DNA from: Sphingomonadales bacterium
GTDB lineage: Bacteria > Pseudomonadota > Alphaproteobacteria > Sphingomonadales > Sphingomonadaceae
Direction of reading: 5' to 3'
Length of the DNA: 5,492 nucleotides
Assembly: GCA_027486275.1 (NCBI GenBank)
Contig: JAIXPM010000003.1
Span: 1 to 5,492, forward strand
Below the pieces are notes generated by a model that was given only the letters and a program-made list of their open reading frames with translations, searched no databases and had not been told where the DNA came from. How positions within the stretch are numbered: the stretch's first letter is position 1; each line of letters starts with the position of its first letter. A program made the translations under genes and the position numbers. This document shows positions 5,043 through 5,492 of the stretch, one piece after another.

Positions 5043-5492
5043 TCAGCGGCGCTTGCGCGTGGCCGCCGCGGCGATCAGCACGAGGCCGAGGAAACCCAGG
5101 CTGGCCCAGAATTGCGGTGCCAGATCCGGGGTGAGCGCCATTGCCGCCAGCACGCCCAGCATGGCTGCAACCGCCACAAACCGCCCCCAGCGCAGGAAAC
5201 CGCCACCGATACCCATCCGGATCGCCGCGACAACAACCAGCGAATAGACGAACACCATGGTGGCGCCGGATGCATTGACCAGGAAGGCGAACACCAGCGA
5301 CGGCGACAGCACGGAAGCGAACACGCAGGCCAGGCCCACCAACGTGCAGGCGATGATGGAACGAGCCGGTACGCCGCGGCTGTCCACCGCCACGCTCCAG
5401 CGCGGCGCATCGCCATTGGCGGCCAGCGTGAACAGCGCCCGGCTGGCGACATAGATGGACGAGTTGAGGCAGGACAGCACGGCAACCAGCAC
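5043..5492 (-). CDS. Amino-acid permease (APC superfamily), C-terminal part
   Basis: The last 149 residues of a membrane transporter whose start lies beyond the right edge. The fragment opens with LNSSIYVASRALFTLAANGD followed by APRW, the conserved signature found in GabP, AnsP and ProY-type permeases between the eighth and ninth helices, and continues with GVPARS. Four hydrophobic segments follow, matching the last four helices: SIIACTLVGLACVFASVL, then FAFLVNASGATMVFVYSL (the family's FL-SSGA motif), FVAVAAMLGVLAAMAL and FWASLGFLGLVLIAAAA. It ends with a short basic tail TRKRR. The protein should import an amino acid or GABA across the inner membrane by proton symport; the substrate cannot be told from this part. 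There is no sign of a frameshift. Confidence 0.88.
   Translation of the reverse strand: MLVAVLSCLNSSIYVASRALFTLAANGDAPRWSVAVDSRGVPARSIIACTLVGLACVFASVLSPSLVFAFLVNASGATMVFVYSLVVVAAIRMGIGGGFLRWGRFVAVAAMLGVLAAMALTPDLAPQFWASLGFLGLVLIAAAATRKRR

Noticed and set aside
1..5492. CRISPR array, tRNA or rRNA genes
   Set aside because: There are no regularly spaced long repeats and no cloverleaf or ribosomal sequence that I could recognise on either strand.

Overview
The window looks like chromosomal or accessory DNA from an alphaproteobacterium, probably a sphingomonad. The evidence is GC-rich codon use in the clear genes, and a receiver protein fused to a MarR-like winged helix of a kind I associate with sphingomonads. 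This is from family memory, not a database search. The window is gene-poor: four complete genes are well or reasonably supported, plus two partial genes cut by the window edges.

Layout. 1-27: possible first nine codons of a minus-strand gene leaving the window. 28-403: no convincing gene, with an AT-rich stretch. 404-715 (-): small two-helix membrane protein with a good ribosome binding site. 716-1885: about 1.2 kb without a confident gene. It holds short coding-like pieces on both strands, which may be decayed genes, and one doubtful minus-strand frame (1421-1816). 1886-2740 (-): response regulator with an intact receiver domain and a winged-helix output. 2741-3416: long divergent intergenic region with an AT-rich half nearest the response regulator, carrying a TGTGATC/GATCACA dyad, and a GC-rich half carrying a coding-like small frame and a 12-bp inverted repeat. 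3417-4403 (+): AraC-family regulator. 4515-4874 (+): 119-residue protein with a TTG start that reads as a receiver domain stripped of most catalytic residues. 4875-5042: short gap with a thrice-repeated heptamer. 5043-5492 (-): C-terminal part of an amino-acid permease.

How the genes might work together. The centre is a regulatory cluster: a receiver/winged-helix regulator diverges from an AraC-type regulator, which is followed by a stand-alone degenerate receiver. The degenerate receiver aligns without gaps to the first 55 residues of the window's own response regulator, including the phospho-acceptor position, but lacks the metal-binding acid pair. A cross-talk or decoy role is an attractive but untested idea. 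No histidine kinase is present, so the input signal is unknown. Nothing in the sequence links the permease or the membrane protein to the regulators.
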